This document shows, one piece after another, positions 1 through 10,910 of a stretch of 64,000 nt of DNA (within the stretch, counting starts at the first letter, position 1; every line of letters begins with the position of its first letter). The notes below the pieces were generated by a model, which did not search any database, was not told the origin of the DNA, and saw only the letters and a program-made list of their open reading frames with translations. A program made the position numbers and the translations under genes. The stretch comes from Notospermus geniculatus (lineage: Eukaryota; Nemertea; Pilidiophora; Heteronemertea; Lineidae), in assembly GCA_002633025.1 (NCBI GenBank), contig NMRB01001327.1, positions 32,658-96,657 of the forward strand. The letters are read 5' to 3'.

Positions 1-1048
1 GGTGGAGCAGGAAGAGTTCCCCGAAGAAGCTACGGATTTATCATTTACATATAAGACCTGTTTCACCTTATTTACCGTCAACGTTCTGCTTTCATATAAA
101 AATTCTTTGCCATATTCACGCAAAAATGCCTCATGCGAGAATTATGCAAACATCACTGGTGTCTTGACTTCTTTCTTAACGGATAGCCTCCAGTATCGTG
201 GTTATTAATTCCCGCACAACAGATCAAATGCAATGCGAAACTCCCTCTTCTTTTTGGGGAGGTAATAGCTCATTGTCTGACACCTCATGCTGCTATTGAT
301 GTGGCAGTGTAATGGCTTAGATGTTCTTGATACCCGTGTCGATCTTCGGAGATCACCTATAAGAACGCTGTTCTCTCTATTATTGCGAAAAGCGAAGCTG
401 GTTGTTTTGAGGCAAAAGCTATTCATCCGTATTGCGTGTTCAGCTAAAAATCATCTTTCGGGTAGTGTGGGCTCCGAGAATCAAACTTGATGTCTTTCAC
501 TCATTCTTCTGTTAATAACCACTGTTACCAAAAATCCAACGCTCGTTTATGAATTTTTGATATTTACCTAATTCGGTGTGAAACAGTAATCATCATTCTT
601 TGTTGCGTGCACTTGCAAACCGACCAAAGCAATTGAAAATGACCACAAGGCTATCTATTTTTCACGCCCAAAGTCCGGGGAATTGCAGAGGCGGAGAATC
701 CGTACCTTTCACTAATGGTTTACCACGCTTTTCTTCTGCTACTCTGGACAACGCCTGAGCTCAGGTCCCACATGGCGTCGTCAATTATCTCAGGAATTAC
801 TTCTCATTTGCCAATTTCATAGATAACGCAATGGTGTAGATTAAGTCGTAGAGCTTATTGCTTACAGCTTCCACTGATAACATCAGTTATTTCAGCAGAT
901 TTTGATTGCAATTTCCACCGTGAGTTTCTTTTCATCTTCTGATCATCCTCGTGCCTTATCTAATGGTATCATATCCTACATCCCTATGTCGATGATTCAG
1001 TTTTTGTGATTCATAGAAACATTGTGAAAATCGTAGGCTCGTATTTCA
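1..1048. other. No gene recognised
   Basis: AT-rich sequence with only short open frames on both strands. No splice-flanked coding segment, RNA gene or repeat stood out. Confidence 0.5.
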
Positions 1049-1142
1049 TAACGTTCTTTAACGTTAAAGTCGACCTTAAGTCTATTGTAAAACCATCGAG
1101 AACAATAGATTTAATGTGGACCTTAATGTTAAGGGACGTTCT
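1049..1142. mobile_element. Short imperfect palindrome (MITE-like)
   Basis: The left arm AACGTTCTTTAACGTTAAAG continues with CCTTAAG and TCTATTGT. It pairs imperfectly with a right arm containing ACAATAGA, CCTTAATGTTAAG and GACGTTCT. The hairpin is about 94 bp. No target duplication is clear. Confidence 0.5.
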
Positions 1143-1339
1143 AAAATACTGCCCTTTATCTTAGTAGTAGCGGCATCATTATCATTGTTATGAGAGAAGG
1201 GGCCTCACCGGGTGTTAAGATCTCTGACATGTCTGAACATTTCTGCCAATCCTAATTCTTTTCGGAGAGGCAAAAATAGTAGAAAGCATATAAAAAACAG
1301 GTACGGGGATGAAAGGATTTATTTCGTTTCTCCTCATGT

Positions 1340-1485
1340 CATGATATTTTTGCCAGGGAAAGAAGCTATAATCCTACTGAATTTGCAGCTCTTTCCTGCA
1401 ATATTATGTTGTTTTTGCCAGCGAAAGAAAATACCGTATAATCCGGCTGAATTTGCCGCGCCATATCCTGCATTTTGTGTTTCTT
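1340..1485. repeat. Two-copy ~70-bp tandem repeat
   Basis: The string TTTTTGCCAG, then GAAAGAA, TATAATCC, CTGAATTTGC and TCCTGCA, occurs twice in tandem with a few mismatches. It lies inside a 113-codon + strand frame (1212-1553) whose translation matches no family I know. I treat that frame as fortuitous. Confidence 0.6.
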
Positions 1486-1760
1486 TTGATGAATCGACAA
1501 AAATGATTCAAATCCTAAAGGGAGGCAGGTCTGCCTGGAATGGCGCTGTGTAATTGCTCCGAGATTTACAGGCAGTCTGAAAAGCTAGTACTCCCGCGAG
1601 TCGGATTATGGGAAATATGACGCTAAATGAATTTGTAGCACCACTTCTCCCCTTCGCGTTCGCTGAGATTAGTTTCGCTTTCACCATGGATGAATCGCAC
1701 GAATCTGGTATTATGAAGGTCAGGTCTAGGGCATGACGATCTGAATCTGACTGCTGGATG

Positions 1761-2137
1761 AGATAGCCCCATTAGGATGTGAAAAAGTCGGCCTAACTAT
1801 TGTTTGATGATGTGACTAAGAGTGCTGACCTAACTATTGTATGTGATAGCCCATTAGGATGTGAAGAGAGGCGACCTAACTATTGTATGGGATAGTCCAT
1901 TGAGATCTGAAGAATGATTACCTAACTATTTTATGGGATAGCCCATTGGGATCTAAAGAGTGGCAGCCAAACTATTGTATGGGATAGCCCATTGGGATCT
2001 ATGGAATGGCAGCCTAACTATTGTATGGGATAGCCCGTTGGGATTTAAAGAATGGCAGCCTAACTATTGTATGGGATAGCCCATTGGGGTCTAAAGAATG
2101 GCACCCTAACTATTGTATGGGATAGCCCATTGGGATC
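1761..2137. repeat. 46-bp minisatellite, about 8 units
   Basis: The unit is CCTAACTATTGTATGGGATA followed by GCCCATTGGGATCTAAAGAA and TGGCAG. Copies are well conserved at the right and decay leftward, so the array seems to have been homogenised from its right side. Confidence 0.92.
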
Positions 2138-2968
2138 GTGAATCCATTTGAAGCCTTTGTTAACAGGCGTTTTCGTATACCGTATACGTCTATGTAATAG
2201 GGGCCTTATGTGATGCTGGTTGGTAAAAGCGGCGCAAGAATGATCTAGATTTTTCATGACTCTGACAGTAAATGTTCAGAAACGATAGTGAATTTCTCAT
2301 TATTTCCACTCAATAAAATGAGGCGTCAGAATTTTATGGCACATCGTGAAGTTTCATGATGTTAAATCATTTTTATGGCCCTCGGGATGTGTGATACCAC
2401 GCAACGCTCTGGCGATTATCGGTTGTAGATCAGTATAACGAGGTTAGGGAAGGAGGCATGAGAGTAATGAAACCAGTTGTTGAGTTGGCTTCTTGTAATG
2501 GACTTACGATGTTATTGACTTAATGGAATATCAGGGGATGATGGTAGATCAAAATTACAATGAAGTTAGCTAACCTCTTTCTCCTTAGCTGCCCATAAAT
2601 TTATCTCAGTGGCAGAGTTGATGCGTGGTTAGATCAATATCTTGGCCGCAAAACATCAACTTCACGCAGTAGAAACTCATTCTGACGTCAACCAGTGTAG
2701 GCTATGTGATTACTCTCTTAAAAATGCGAGTCAAGTTGCTGTTGGTCATTTGATGACCCTATTTCTATGCACTAATGCTTGTCTACAAAATGCGAAAGCA
2801 ATCTTCTCTATAGAGGATGTATCCGGAACCATGAATTTGCAATGAGTCTACGAAGGGTTATCAATGAACGTTAAGAGATGGATTTTATCACAGGAAACCA
2901 ATGAAGGAACTATTCCTATGGAAATCTTGGGGGAGATCCTGTTTTGGCTACCCTGATGAATACAAAAT
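2138..2968. other. No gene recognised
   Basis: Unique-looking sequence with only short frames. It contains a small palindrome, CGTATACCGTATACG, near 2174. Confidence 0.45.
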
Positions 2969-3039
2969 GTCAAGTAATGTATGACTTGTGGGGTCAAGTA
3001 ATGTATGACTTGTGGGGTCAAGTAATGTATGATTTGAGG
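2969..3039. repeat. 24-bp tandem repeat, 3 units
   Basis: Three near-identical units read GTCAAGTAATGTATGACTTG plus TGGG. The last copy has degenerated at its end. Confidence 0.85.
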
Positions 3040-3947
3040 TAGAAAAACACCGTTACTGTGGACCGGCCAGCAGCTTGGGATGTCCCCAATGAAAAATCTA
3101 TAAGATGATACCAAACGCCATGCAGAGTCAATAGTTGCAGGTAATGATCCCACTCAGGTAGGATCATGAGAAAGGTCCTCAGTTGGTCGATTTATGTACG
3201 ACAACCATGTAAAATTGGGGACACACAACCATATTCATATACTGTACATCAATAACGTTGACTTCGTGCCGGTCCCCATTCGTACAGTATCGAAAGGAAT
3301 GTCCCCATTTGACACACGATTCACGTATGCACGTTTACGACAAGTTGGTCTTGGTAGATATCAAACTGGCTGTCATTATAAAGGAATCATATAGTATCAT
3401 ATGTTCGGAAGAAATTCTTAACACAAATGTCAATATCTTTGTCAGACATCTGATTGTGGTTTTGTATTGATCAATCATAAATCCAACAACACGTAGTATG
3501 TTGTAAATTAACATTGTCTGGCTCCTGCTGGTTTTCGGACACTTCTTGTGTCTGATAATTTGCCATCTTCGCCGAGATAAGTTAATCGGTTTGGTCAACA
3601 TGTCGTGGAAAGTGATCGCGTGTGACCCTCCTTGGAGGGAAAGCCCACTGGCCCAAATGAAAGGTGGATTGCCTTAAATGATGGAGCCAACATTTTCATT
3701 CTGTCATGGTACTAGATTCCAATGCATTGCAGCAGTCTGTGAACGTAATCCGTTCTGCATGAGAAAACCAGGCACAAGTTTCACAGGAGGAAATGATTAA
3801 CGATCACAGCAATGATTACAATGCGAAGGCTGAAATCAATTACGCTTTAATACAACAAGAGGAGCTATTCTTTAGCGATGAATTGATAACCTAACAGGGT
3901 AGACGACAAGACCATACTTACTGGGAGTTTTGCCTAATTTTCCCAAT
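3040..3947. other. No gene recognised
   Basis: Short frames on both strands, none flanked by convincing splice sites. Confidence 0.4.
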
Positions 3948-3950
3948 CTG

Positions 3951-4054
3951 GGGCCGTATGCATAAAACATCTTAAGTGTAAAATTTCCTTATCTTTTGTT
4001 TGGAACAATAGTTAAGGGAAATTTTACACTGAAGATGTTGTATGCATAAGGCCC
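3951..4054. mobile_element. 104-bp MITE, GGGCC-type ends, CTG duplication
   Basis: The fold-back begins GGGCCGTATGCATAAAACAT and ends with the near complement, ATGCATAAGGCCC. CTG stands on both sides (3948-3950 and 4055-4057). A 3-bp duplication is typical of PIF/Harbinger-type elements; that class is inferred from ends and duplication only, because no transposase is present. Confidence 0.75.
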
Positions 4055-4190
4055 CTGGGTCACAAAGGAGTGGAATGCCACTTGTACTGCTGTTGAAAAG
4101 TTTCTGGGCCCCTATGCATAAAACATCTTAAGTGTAAAATTTCGCTTCAAATATTGTTCCAAACAAAAGATAAGGGAAATTTAGACTTAA

Positions 4191-4441
4191 AGGAGCTCGA
4201 CGTCCAAGTTGTAAACACTCACCCACTGGTTCTCTATCCACGCGACGCCTGCGGTGCTGCCACCTATTGTCGGTGATTTGTACTGACGTGAATATCGTGA
4301 GTGAGTTGCATTGGACCGGGCACCAGTCTAACGATCATGGGGCGCTACTGGTGCTGCCACCTTCACGAAGGAACAAAAGTAGTTTGCTGGCCACTGTTTG
4401 TAAACAAACCAGTTTGTTTACAACTTGGACGTCGAGCTCCT
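4191..4441. mobile_element. TTAA-flanked fold-back element inside the nest
   Basis: Terminal inverted repeats of about 28 bp begin AGGAGCTCGACGTCCAAGTT. TTAA stands on both sides (4187-4190 and 4442-4445), as for piggyBac or Kolobok-type transposition. It is 251 bp long and has no coding capacity, so it is non-autonomous. Confidence 0.75.
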
Positions 4442-4445
4442 TTAA

Positions 4446-4594
4446 GGGGCCGTATGCACCAAACGAAGATTATCTTGAACTCAGGTTGAGCCACAACTTT
4501 TCAATTGTTCAGGTTTGCCAGGCCATAACGTGACAATGGAAAAGTTGTGGCTCAACCTGAGTTCAAGATAATCTTCGTTTGGTGCATACGGCCC
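4446..4594. mobile_element. ~149-bp hairpin MITE inside the nest
   Basis: The arms begin GGGGCCGTATGCACCAAACG and continue through AAGATTATCTTGAACTCAGG and TTGAGCCACAACTTTTC. They are almost perfectly complementary around a short loop. The ends resemble the outer MITE but the interior is different, so it belongs to a related family. Confidence 0.75.
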
Positions 4595-4618
4595 AATATG
4601 TTTTATGCATACGGGCCC

Positions 4619-5782
4619 CAGACCTTTGATTTGTATTTTTAAGATCAGGACTCATTACGTATAAGGGGAATACCGGTACACTTGTTTTATATTTTTGTCG
4701 GCTGAGCTTATTCTTATGTGTGTCAAAATGATTTCACGTGTGTTCGCATAACCTGTTATTGAGCACCATGGTTGCCTGTCCGCTCATGGCCATCCTGCCA
4801 ATCCTCTGCCCATCCTCCTCCACATTGATATTAAAGCATACTGCGTTACGAACGATGACCACATTATATTCTCTCCTCATCTAATCATACCATAGTCCAG
4901 CGGCGATCCTGGTTATCAGGCAATAACTGCATGTCATGAAATCCGCTTCTTTTTTTGTGACGTAAGTGATCTTTTATGGTTGCTGATGCATGGCATGCAA
5001 CCTATAATCACCAGCTGCCATTACTCAGACGCTTGTCGCTCAGAACCATCCATCGTCTTGCCACGATGAAAGGGTGTTGTTTGAAGTAAGCTACAAGGTA
5101 TTGATATGAGACATTTTTATAATGGAATTGGTGTGGGTCGGTATGAAATGAGGATTATCGATGTTCAGTTCGATGCTTTTAAAGGATTTGAGATTTAAGG
5201 CTGGCAAAGACATACTTTATTTTACCCCTTAGGAGGTCAGTAATACAACCTTGAAGAGCATTCTAAAATACGGGCCATTGTGTACATGAATGGCAGGTCG
5301 GCCCAGGTTGTGCCACAAAAGATTCTACAAACTGATCATAGGCAATACAATTTTTTCCTGGAACAAAAGGAAACATTTCAACAACAATTCTTCCAATATC
5401 ATATTTTTTTGGTGCTCCCCGTAGAGGGCCTCGCTTACGTCAAAAGGACGTCTTATCTTCCAATTGCTTGTAATAGTAGTGGTGCTAGTCATAATTGACC
5501 TGACTATATGAATTACAGCTAATCTGGCTGAGACAATTGTGATAAGATGCGACCTGGTGTCTCATCGGGGGACATGAGGCCCCTATCATTAACATGATTA
5601 GCTACTCAGACGCTTGTCGCTCAGAACCAAATGATCTGTGATCTTCTAGTTTTGAGAGGGAATCAAATAGTTGATGAGATGAGGCACATGTACCTTGTTG
5701 ATGACAAGGTACCCTTCGCTATCTCCAGAGTCGTCTGCTACACTCCTGTGAGTAATAACTCAGCTTGATTATAATGATCATT
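4619..5782. other. No gene; exact 27-bp direct repeat
   Basis: No coding segment is supported. A 27-bp string beginning TACTCAGACGCTTGTCGCTC occurs exactly at 5022-5048 and again at 5603-5629. Confidence 0.6.
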
Positions 5783-6160
5783 GGTTGTGTTTGATCGCTG
5801 GAATATTGTTCACACCGGCAGTAGTGTTGTGTTTGATCCGTGGTCTTCCTCACAACATCAGAGTATTGTGTTTGATCCATGCATTTTTGTTCACACCGTC
5901 AGTCGTGTTGTGTTTGATCCGTGGTCTTCCTCACAACGTCAGAGTATTGTGTTTGATCCATGCATTTTTGTTCACACCGTCAGTCGTGTTGTGTTTGATC
6001 CGTGGTCTTGCTCAGAACGTTAGTGTTGTTTGATCCATGCATTTTTGTTCACACCGTCAGTCGTGTTGTGTTTGATCCGTGAAACCTTGTTCACACCGTC
6101 ATTGTTGTGTTTGGTCTGTGGAACTCTGTTCTCACTGTCAGTGTTTGATCTGTTAAATTC
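5783..6160. repeat. 81-bp minisatellite, about 4.5 units
   Basis: GTGTTGTGTTTGATCCGTGG recurs at 5824, 5905 and 5986, with a shorter step to 6063. Each unit is two ~40-bp halves (TTTGATCCGTGG and TTTGATCCATGC). Because 81 is a multiple of three, two overlapping + frames stay open for about 80 codons. I see no start context, splice site or family match, so I read these as repeat artefacts. Confidence 0.9.
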
Positions 6161-7002
6161 TTACTTTGACCACAACACATTGACAGTGTTCAGTGCTACC
6201 CGTGAAGTGGTGACATTGTTGGCAGTCAACAGTATCTCTCAGAATCAACCAACCAAGTTTGTATTACTGCAATTGCCAGTTGCCCTTTCCAGCTGACAAC
6301 GGTAATCTGTCAATTTCTTCCGCTGTCACAACACTGTGTCGTGTGTTTGACCAGATGGCCTACTCGAGCACACTCCACTGCGTCAACTGTCAGATTTATC
6401 GTTGTTACATATAAAATCAATCACTTGATCAATCATGCTGTCCCACTCCGCAAACACTGTCCTCTGCCTCCCTTCAAAGACATCTGACTTGTTCACAACG
6501 TCCACATTCCAAGGGAGCCTGCTGTAGGCTACCCTTCTCCTCAAAAGTTTTGCAGCTCCTTGCAAGCAGTCTACTCTTCAGAGCCAATCAACAAATCCAT
6601 ACTGTATTAGTCCAAGGGTTTCCTCATCTGAGACACGTTTGCCAGAGGACAACAATACCAATCACCCAAGATCAAAGTATAGAAGCCAGACATACCGACT
6701 GACCTGGAAATTTTGACGAGCCATGACTGATGTTTGACTGCTGCCCTGGTATGTGTATCTCTGCTAGCAATCAGTTGATTGAAGTGATAGCTGTACGCTA
6801 CACTCAAAGTGATGTCCTTATATTCTGTACTAAAACTGATAATTCACTGTACGAGTTCTTTCTAGGCTGGTGGACAACTGGCCTGGTCATGTTGTCGCTC
6901 AAATTATTATTTTCCTTTTCCTGTAGCCTAGTATTTAATCACTGAACTGAAATGGGCCCGTTCTTTTATAAACCTGACAGTTCGGGAGTGGAGTTTAGTT
7001 TT
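6161..7002. other. No gene recognised
   Basis: Decayed copies of the GTTTGATC motif continue to about 6360. The remainder is featureless to my reading. Confidence 0.4.
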
Positions 7003-7238
7003 GTAAAGTCTGGCAACATCTATCTTCGACCTAATGGAATGCGGAAGTCATGTAATGTGACAGAGCTTTGCGGTTTATAATCATGCCTGTCGATCACTTG
7101 TGGTCGTTCCCCGATTGTTTGCGTTGTCCACCGGTCATTCAATAGCCGCGTGTGATTAAAGGTCCGTGGAAAATCCAACGATCAATTTCCTAGCTTCCGC
7201 ATTCCATTAGGTCAAAGATAGATGTTGCCAGACTTTAA
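7003..7238. mobile_element. ~236-bp MITE with ~45-bp inverted ends
   Basis: The left arm TAAAGTCTGGCAACATCTAT continues with CTTCGACCTAATGGAATGCG and GAAG. It reappears as its complement at the right end with one or two mismatches. The interior is non-coding. Confidence 0.8.
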
Positions 7239-7324
7239 CAACCTATCCACCCTGAAACATACCACATTCTATTCGATTAGGCTGATTGGACCATTTTGCT
7301 GAAGGGTTAGCAAATCAACACTGC

Positions 7325-7945
7325 AGCTAGGGTCGTTCCATGTTGATGAGATCAAACTTCGTAATTAGGTCATTGCCATGGATAATTCGCGCATGCGCAG
7401 TTTGCCGTTTTCCTTGGTCCAAACCGGAAGTCAATGTTTTAATGGCTTTCAACGAAGGATTGCCGGTGGGTCGCACAATTTTGCCGTTTTCTATTGGTTT
7501 TTCACACAGCTTTGTGTTTATACGTGTGTGAGTCCTCGAGATAATCACCTGGCGCTCCTGAAAATCGTTACCATCATGAAAATCGGGTGTGATTTACAGA
7601 AAAATTCGCCCAGGTTGGGTCCCCGAATGTACAAAAATTGCGATGCACGTGGCCGGTCGATCGCGAATACACCCCATTCTTCGCTCAACCTTTGGGAAAC
7701 CGGCGGGGAAACCAGTCATTTTTCTGTTCCTCAAATAGTACCAGACCCGTTCACAGTGTAATTAAGGGCTCCCCTGCAGATATATCGAAGAGAACCACCA
7801 AAAATGCTGCCGATTGCCGGAATCCTTCGTTGAAACCAATGAAAACACACCAGCTTCCGTGTTGACAAGGAAAATTGCTACTGCGCATGTGCGGGTTGCC
7901 AAGAAGTCGCCATGACGTCATAAACGACGACCTAGTTTGAACTGA
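7325..7945. mobile_element. Diverged fold-back element (~0.6 kb)
   Basis: The left block at about 7340-7480 contains GCGCATGCGCAG, CCGTTTTCCTTG, then GTCAATGTTTTAATGGCTTT and CAACGAAGGATTGCCGG. It is matched in reverse complement at about 7800-7940 (CTGCGCATGTGCGGGTTGCC and CCTTCGTTGAAACC). Arms are perhaps 70-75% alike by eye. Frames of up to 127 codons here run through both arms and look fortuitous. Confidence 0.6.
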
Positions 7946-8889
7946 TGTTTTTGACATTACGAGTGAAATTCCTGAACAGAAAGATCTGTTGCAGAAATAT
8001 TTGGAAGACGTATGTTGAGATGACAAGATGACATCTCACGTTATGAGCCATTTGCTGCCTAACGGATGAAACATTAGCAAGCACAATACAATGTACCAAT
8101 AAAAGCGTTTTGGCCGCCGGGTCTGAGGAACTGCTGCAATACACATTAGGATTATTGCCGTCAAATAAGCCATGAAAACGTTGCTGCGATATCAGCCATG
8201 CAGAACTAACAATCCGTTTCCCATTGTTGGAATATTGCTTTCAGAGGTTCTTATGTGATAATTGATTTGAGCCGTGGGGTATTTTCAAATTGCCCTTTGT
8301 GGCTGATGCAATCGTTCAAAAAAAGTCTCACAGCAGACATATGTACCAGGGAGTTTAAGATTCGGCTCGAGAACGAAGAGAGATGGTTCTCTCTAGTCTT
8401 TGCGATCCACGTCATCAGAAGTTACCTTTCATCGGTGTCACCAAGTCTGATATTCCCTTTTTGTCAACTACGTCATCAGCTACATCGGAGTATCCCGTGA
8501 GTCTCGTTGAATGTGTGTGTGGACAATCAACTAATGGACTGAACAGGCACCAAGTTGTAATACAAGTCATATCATCAATACTCCAATGCCTTCCTCGTCT
8601 TCCTCCGTGAACAGTGACGAACTTCTTATTGCGACTGACGAGAAATTACCATGCTGTGTTGTTGAGGGTACGGCAAAAGTGCAAAAGTGACATCTACGTC
8701 TCTCTGATTTTCTCTCCGAACATGTTTCCTCGAGGCGCAATTTCACGACTAAGCACGCTTCTTTTAATTAAAAAGAGTGAAATATCGGCTGTCTTAGCTC
8801 GGTTCGCTTGCACCTCAGGGCTCGATCCATTTTTCAAAAAATATCTAAAACTTCAGCTATGATGTTGAGGATGTCTATTGTAGATTATA
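7946..8889. other. No gene recognised
   Basis: Only short frames. No repeat or RNA gene recognised. Confidence 0.4.
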
Positions 8890-10910
8890 CTCGTCCCCAG
8901 TGTTCAGTTAGGCCATAGGTATAGACCCACTAAACACTGGAATCATTGACGTCATCATAAGTGATGGATTATTAATAGATGGCGCTGTTTGACAAGGGGT
9001 CCAATCATAAGCCATTATCACAGGTTTAACCGACGCCGCCGTAACACACTTTCTGATTGGCTGAGATACGTGTACAAAACGTGCACTGTACATTCATACT
9101 CATCCAAAGAACGAGAAAGCACAAAAATTGACACACAAAATGATAAATATCAAGAAGTCAACTTCCAGTAGACGCGTTTAACTTCACTGAATGCACACAC
9201 TTCCACCATGCATTTAACGCTCTTTTGGAATACGGCCCTCTGTGAGTAGGCCTAGCTGCAAGCCATGTCTCTGAGCTATGCTACCTCCTCTCTATGAGGT
9301 TTATGTCCGCGAACGACGATGAGATGATCTCACAAGCATGAATTTTTACATGTAAATATGATGCCACTCTGGCTGGGAACATGCCTTGGGATAACTTCGT
9401 TGACGCCGAGACGATTCAGTTTTTTCTCGTTCGGAGGGAGAAAGTCGGTAAGAAGATTTACCAGTGTAACATGATAAGCCGAAGACGGCGATCATTTCAT
9501 CGGTGTTATTACCATACAAATAAGACGAACAAGAAAATGTGTGATGGGAGGCAATGATTATTGTGATTTGCTCAAAGATATCAACAATGTGCCAGAAAAA
9601 CCCATGTTTGTCCTTGACAGTTCGAGGGATAATCATGAAAGATTCAGTGGAGGAATGCCAGAGCTATTAGATTTTTGTAGCTCCTGAAAGCTACAGCAGG
9701 GTAAAGAATAGGAGTAATTTGCCATGGGGATGATTCTTTGTGTTCTAGATTTGTATGGGGAATCCATTGGGAGGATGTTTCTCTTTTCAATTTGCGGTTT
9801 GCCCTTGAGAAATGTCAGTACCGGTATTGATCCTGTGAGGCAAGGATAACAAAGAGATTTCACAAGCAGTACCTCATGTTTTTGTCTGGTTGCAGCGCTG
9901 AACAGGAAGCTGTTTAGGCCTACTTTATTGTATGTGATGCTGGGGGGGGGGGGGATATTAGCCTATTAAGTATCGCCAAACAAGTAAAACAGAGGAATTT
10001 TTGATCCAAATTTTGAGTCCAGCTTGTCCACAGCTTTCCTCAGTTTTTAAAGGGCGACTCCAGTCATTGTAAACTTTTGAATTTTTATTAATCCATGGAG
10101 ACTATTGCCATGAGTTGTGATGTCACTTGTGTCAATAGGCTACGACCTTCGTAGTGAATGAGCTACTGTGACTGCCAAGGCCTATTGGTTGTACCTTCAT
10201 AAATATGCATTGAGCACATATGACATCATATGTGCTGTGCAATGGTTCCTTGGGATGTAACAAAAATACTTAAAATGATGAGTTTGCTAATGGTAAAAAA
10301 ATGACATGTTGCAGATATCAATATATTTGAATGTATTAGATATTTCAAAAATTCAGTTTTTTTACACAATGAATGGAGTCTCCCTTTGGTTTATAAACCA
10401 CCGTTGTCATTCCAATTCGAACGACAACCGTACGACAAAGCCATACTAAAACAAAGTTTGGTCACTCTCTTGCTCATGTTTCAGGCAGAGCACAATATGA
10501 GAAAGTTCCACCGCGACTCCTCCTTCCAACCTAAACTCCTGCAGCAGATTCAAACCGCTACCCACAATGTTAAGCGCGGAAACTGCTTCGGCTGATGCAG
10601 TCCTTAAAGTATCACTAATAGACGGCGTTGGCAGCACGATTCGGGGTTTTTGAGAGAAAATAAACTATGTCTGTGTCTATGAATCCCCGCTGGGAATCTG
10701 ACACGGGCATGAATACACAGTGTACATTTTGTACACGTAGCTTAGCCAATCAGAGAGCGTGTTATGGCAGCGTCGGTTAAACCTGTAATGATGGCTTACG
10801 ATTGGATCCCTCGTCAAACATTGCCGTCTATTGATGATCCTTCACTTTTGGCGCCAAACATGCCAGTGTTTACTGGGTCTACCTCTGGCCAACTACACAC
10901 TGGGGACGAG
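8890..10910. mobile_element. ~2-kb element with ~220-bp inverted ends
   Basis: The left end CTCGTCCCCAGTGT (8890-8903) is matched by ACACTGGGGACGAG (10897-10910). Similarity continues inward for roughly 220 bp on each side: both arms carry TAGACCCA..AAACACTGG, TAGATGG or TAGACGG, CAATCRTAAGCCAT and CCTGTGATAATGGCTT-like blocks. The interior has no transposase frame, so this is a non-autonomous or decayed DNA transposon. A separate TTAA-type element lies inside it (10051-10385), as does a run of about 14 Gs near 9942. Confidence 0.7.
10051..10385. mobile_element. 335-bp TTAA-type MITE, copy 1
   Basis: It begins AGGGCGACTCCAGTCATTGT after TTAA (10047-10050) and ends ACAATGAATGGAGTCTCCCT. The right flank is TTGG instead of TTAA, so that copy has mutated. 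The interior matches the reverse complement of 45057-45416 (blocks such as TCCATGGAGACTATTGCCAT and CATATGACATCATATGTGC). Confidence 0.85.

Larger units (their letters stand above)
4107..4618. mobile_element. Outer MITE of a three-layer nest
   Basis: This is a second copy of the 104-bp MITE at 3951-4054, split by later insertions. Its left half runs from 4107 to about 4190, and its right end ATGTTTTATGCATACGGGCC lies at about 4597-4617. Between the halves sit a TTAA-flanked element (4191-4441) and another GGGGCC-ended hairpin (4446-4594). The sister copy supplies the uninterrupted reference, so the order of insertion can be read. Confidence 0.75.

Noticed and set aside
3525-3580. Stretch reading VFGHFLCLI, like the missing NVFGHF segment of HSD17B7
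   Set aside because: The upstream residues do not continue the match and no donor follows in phase 0. I take it as chance.
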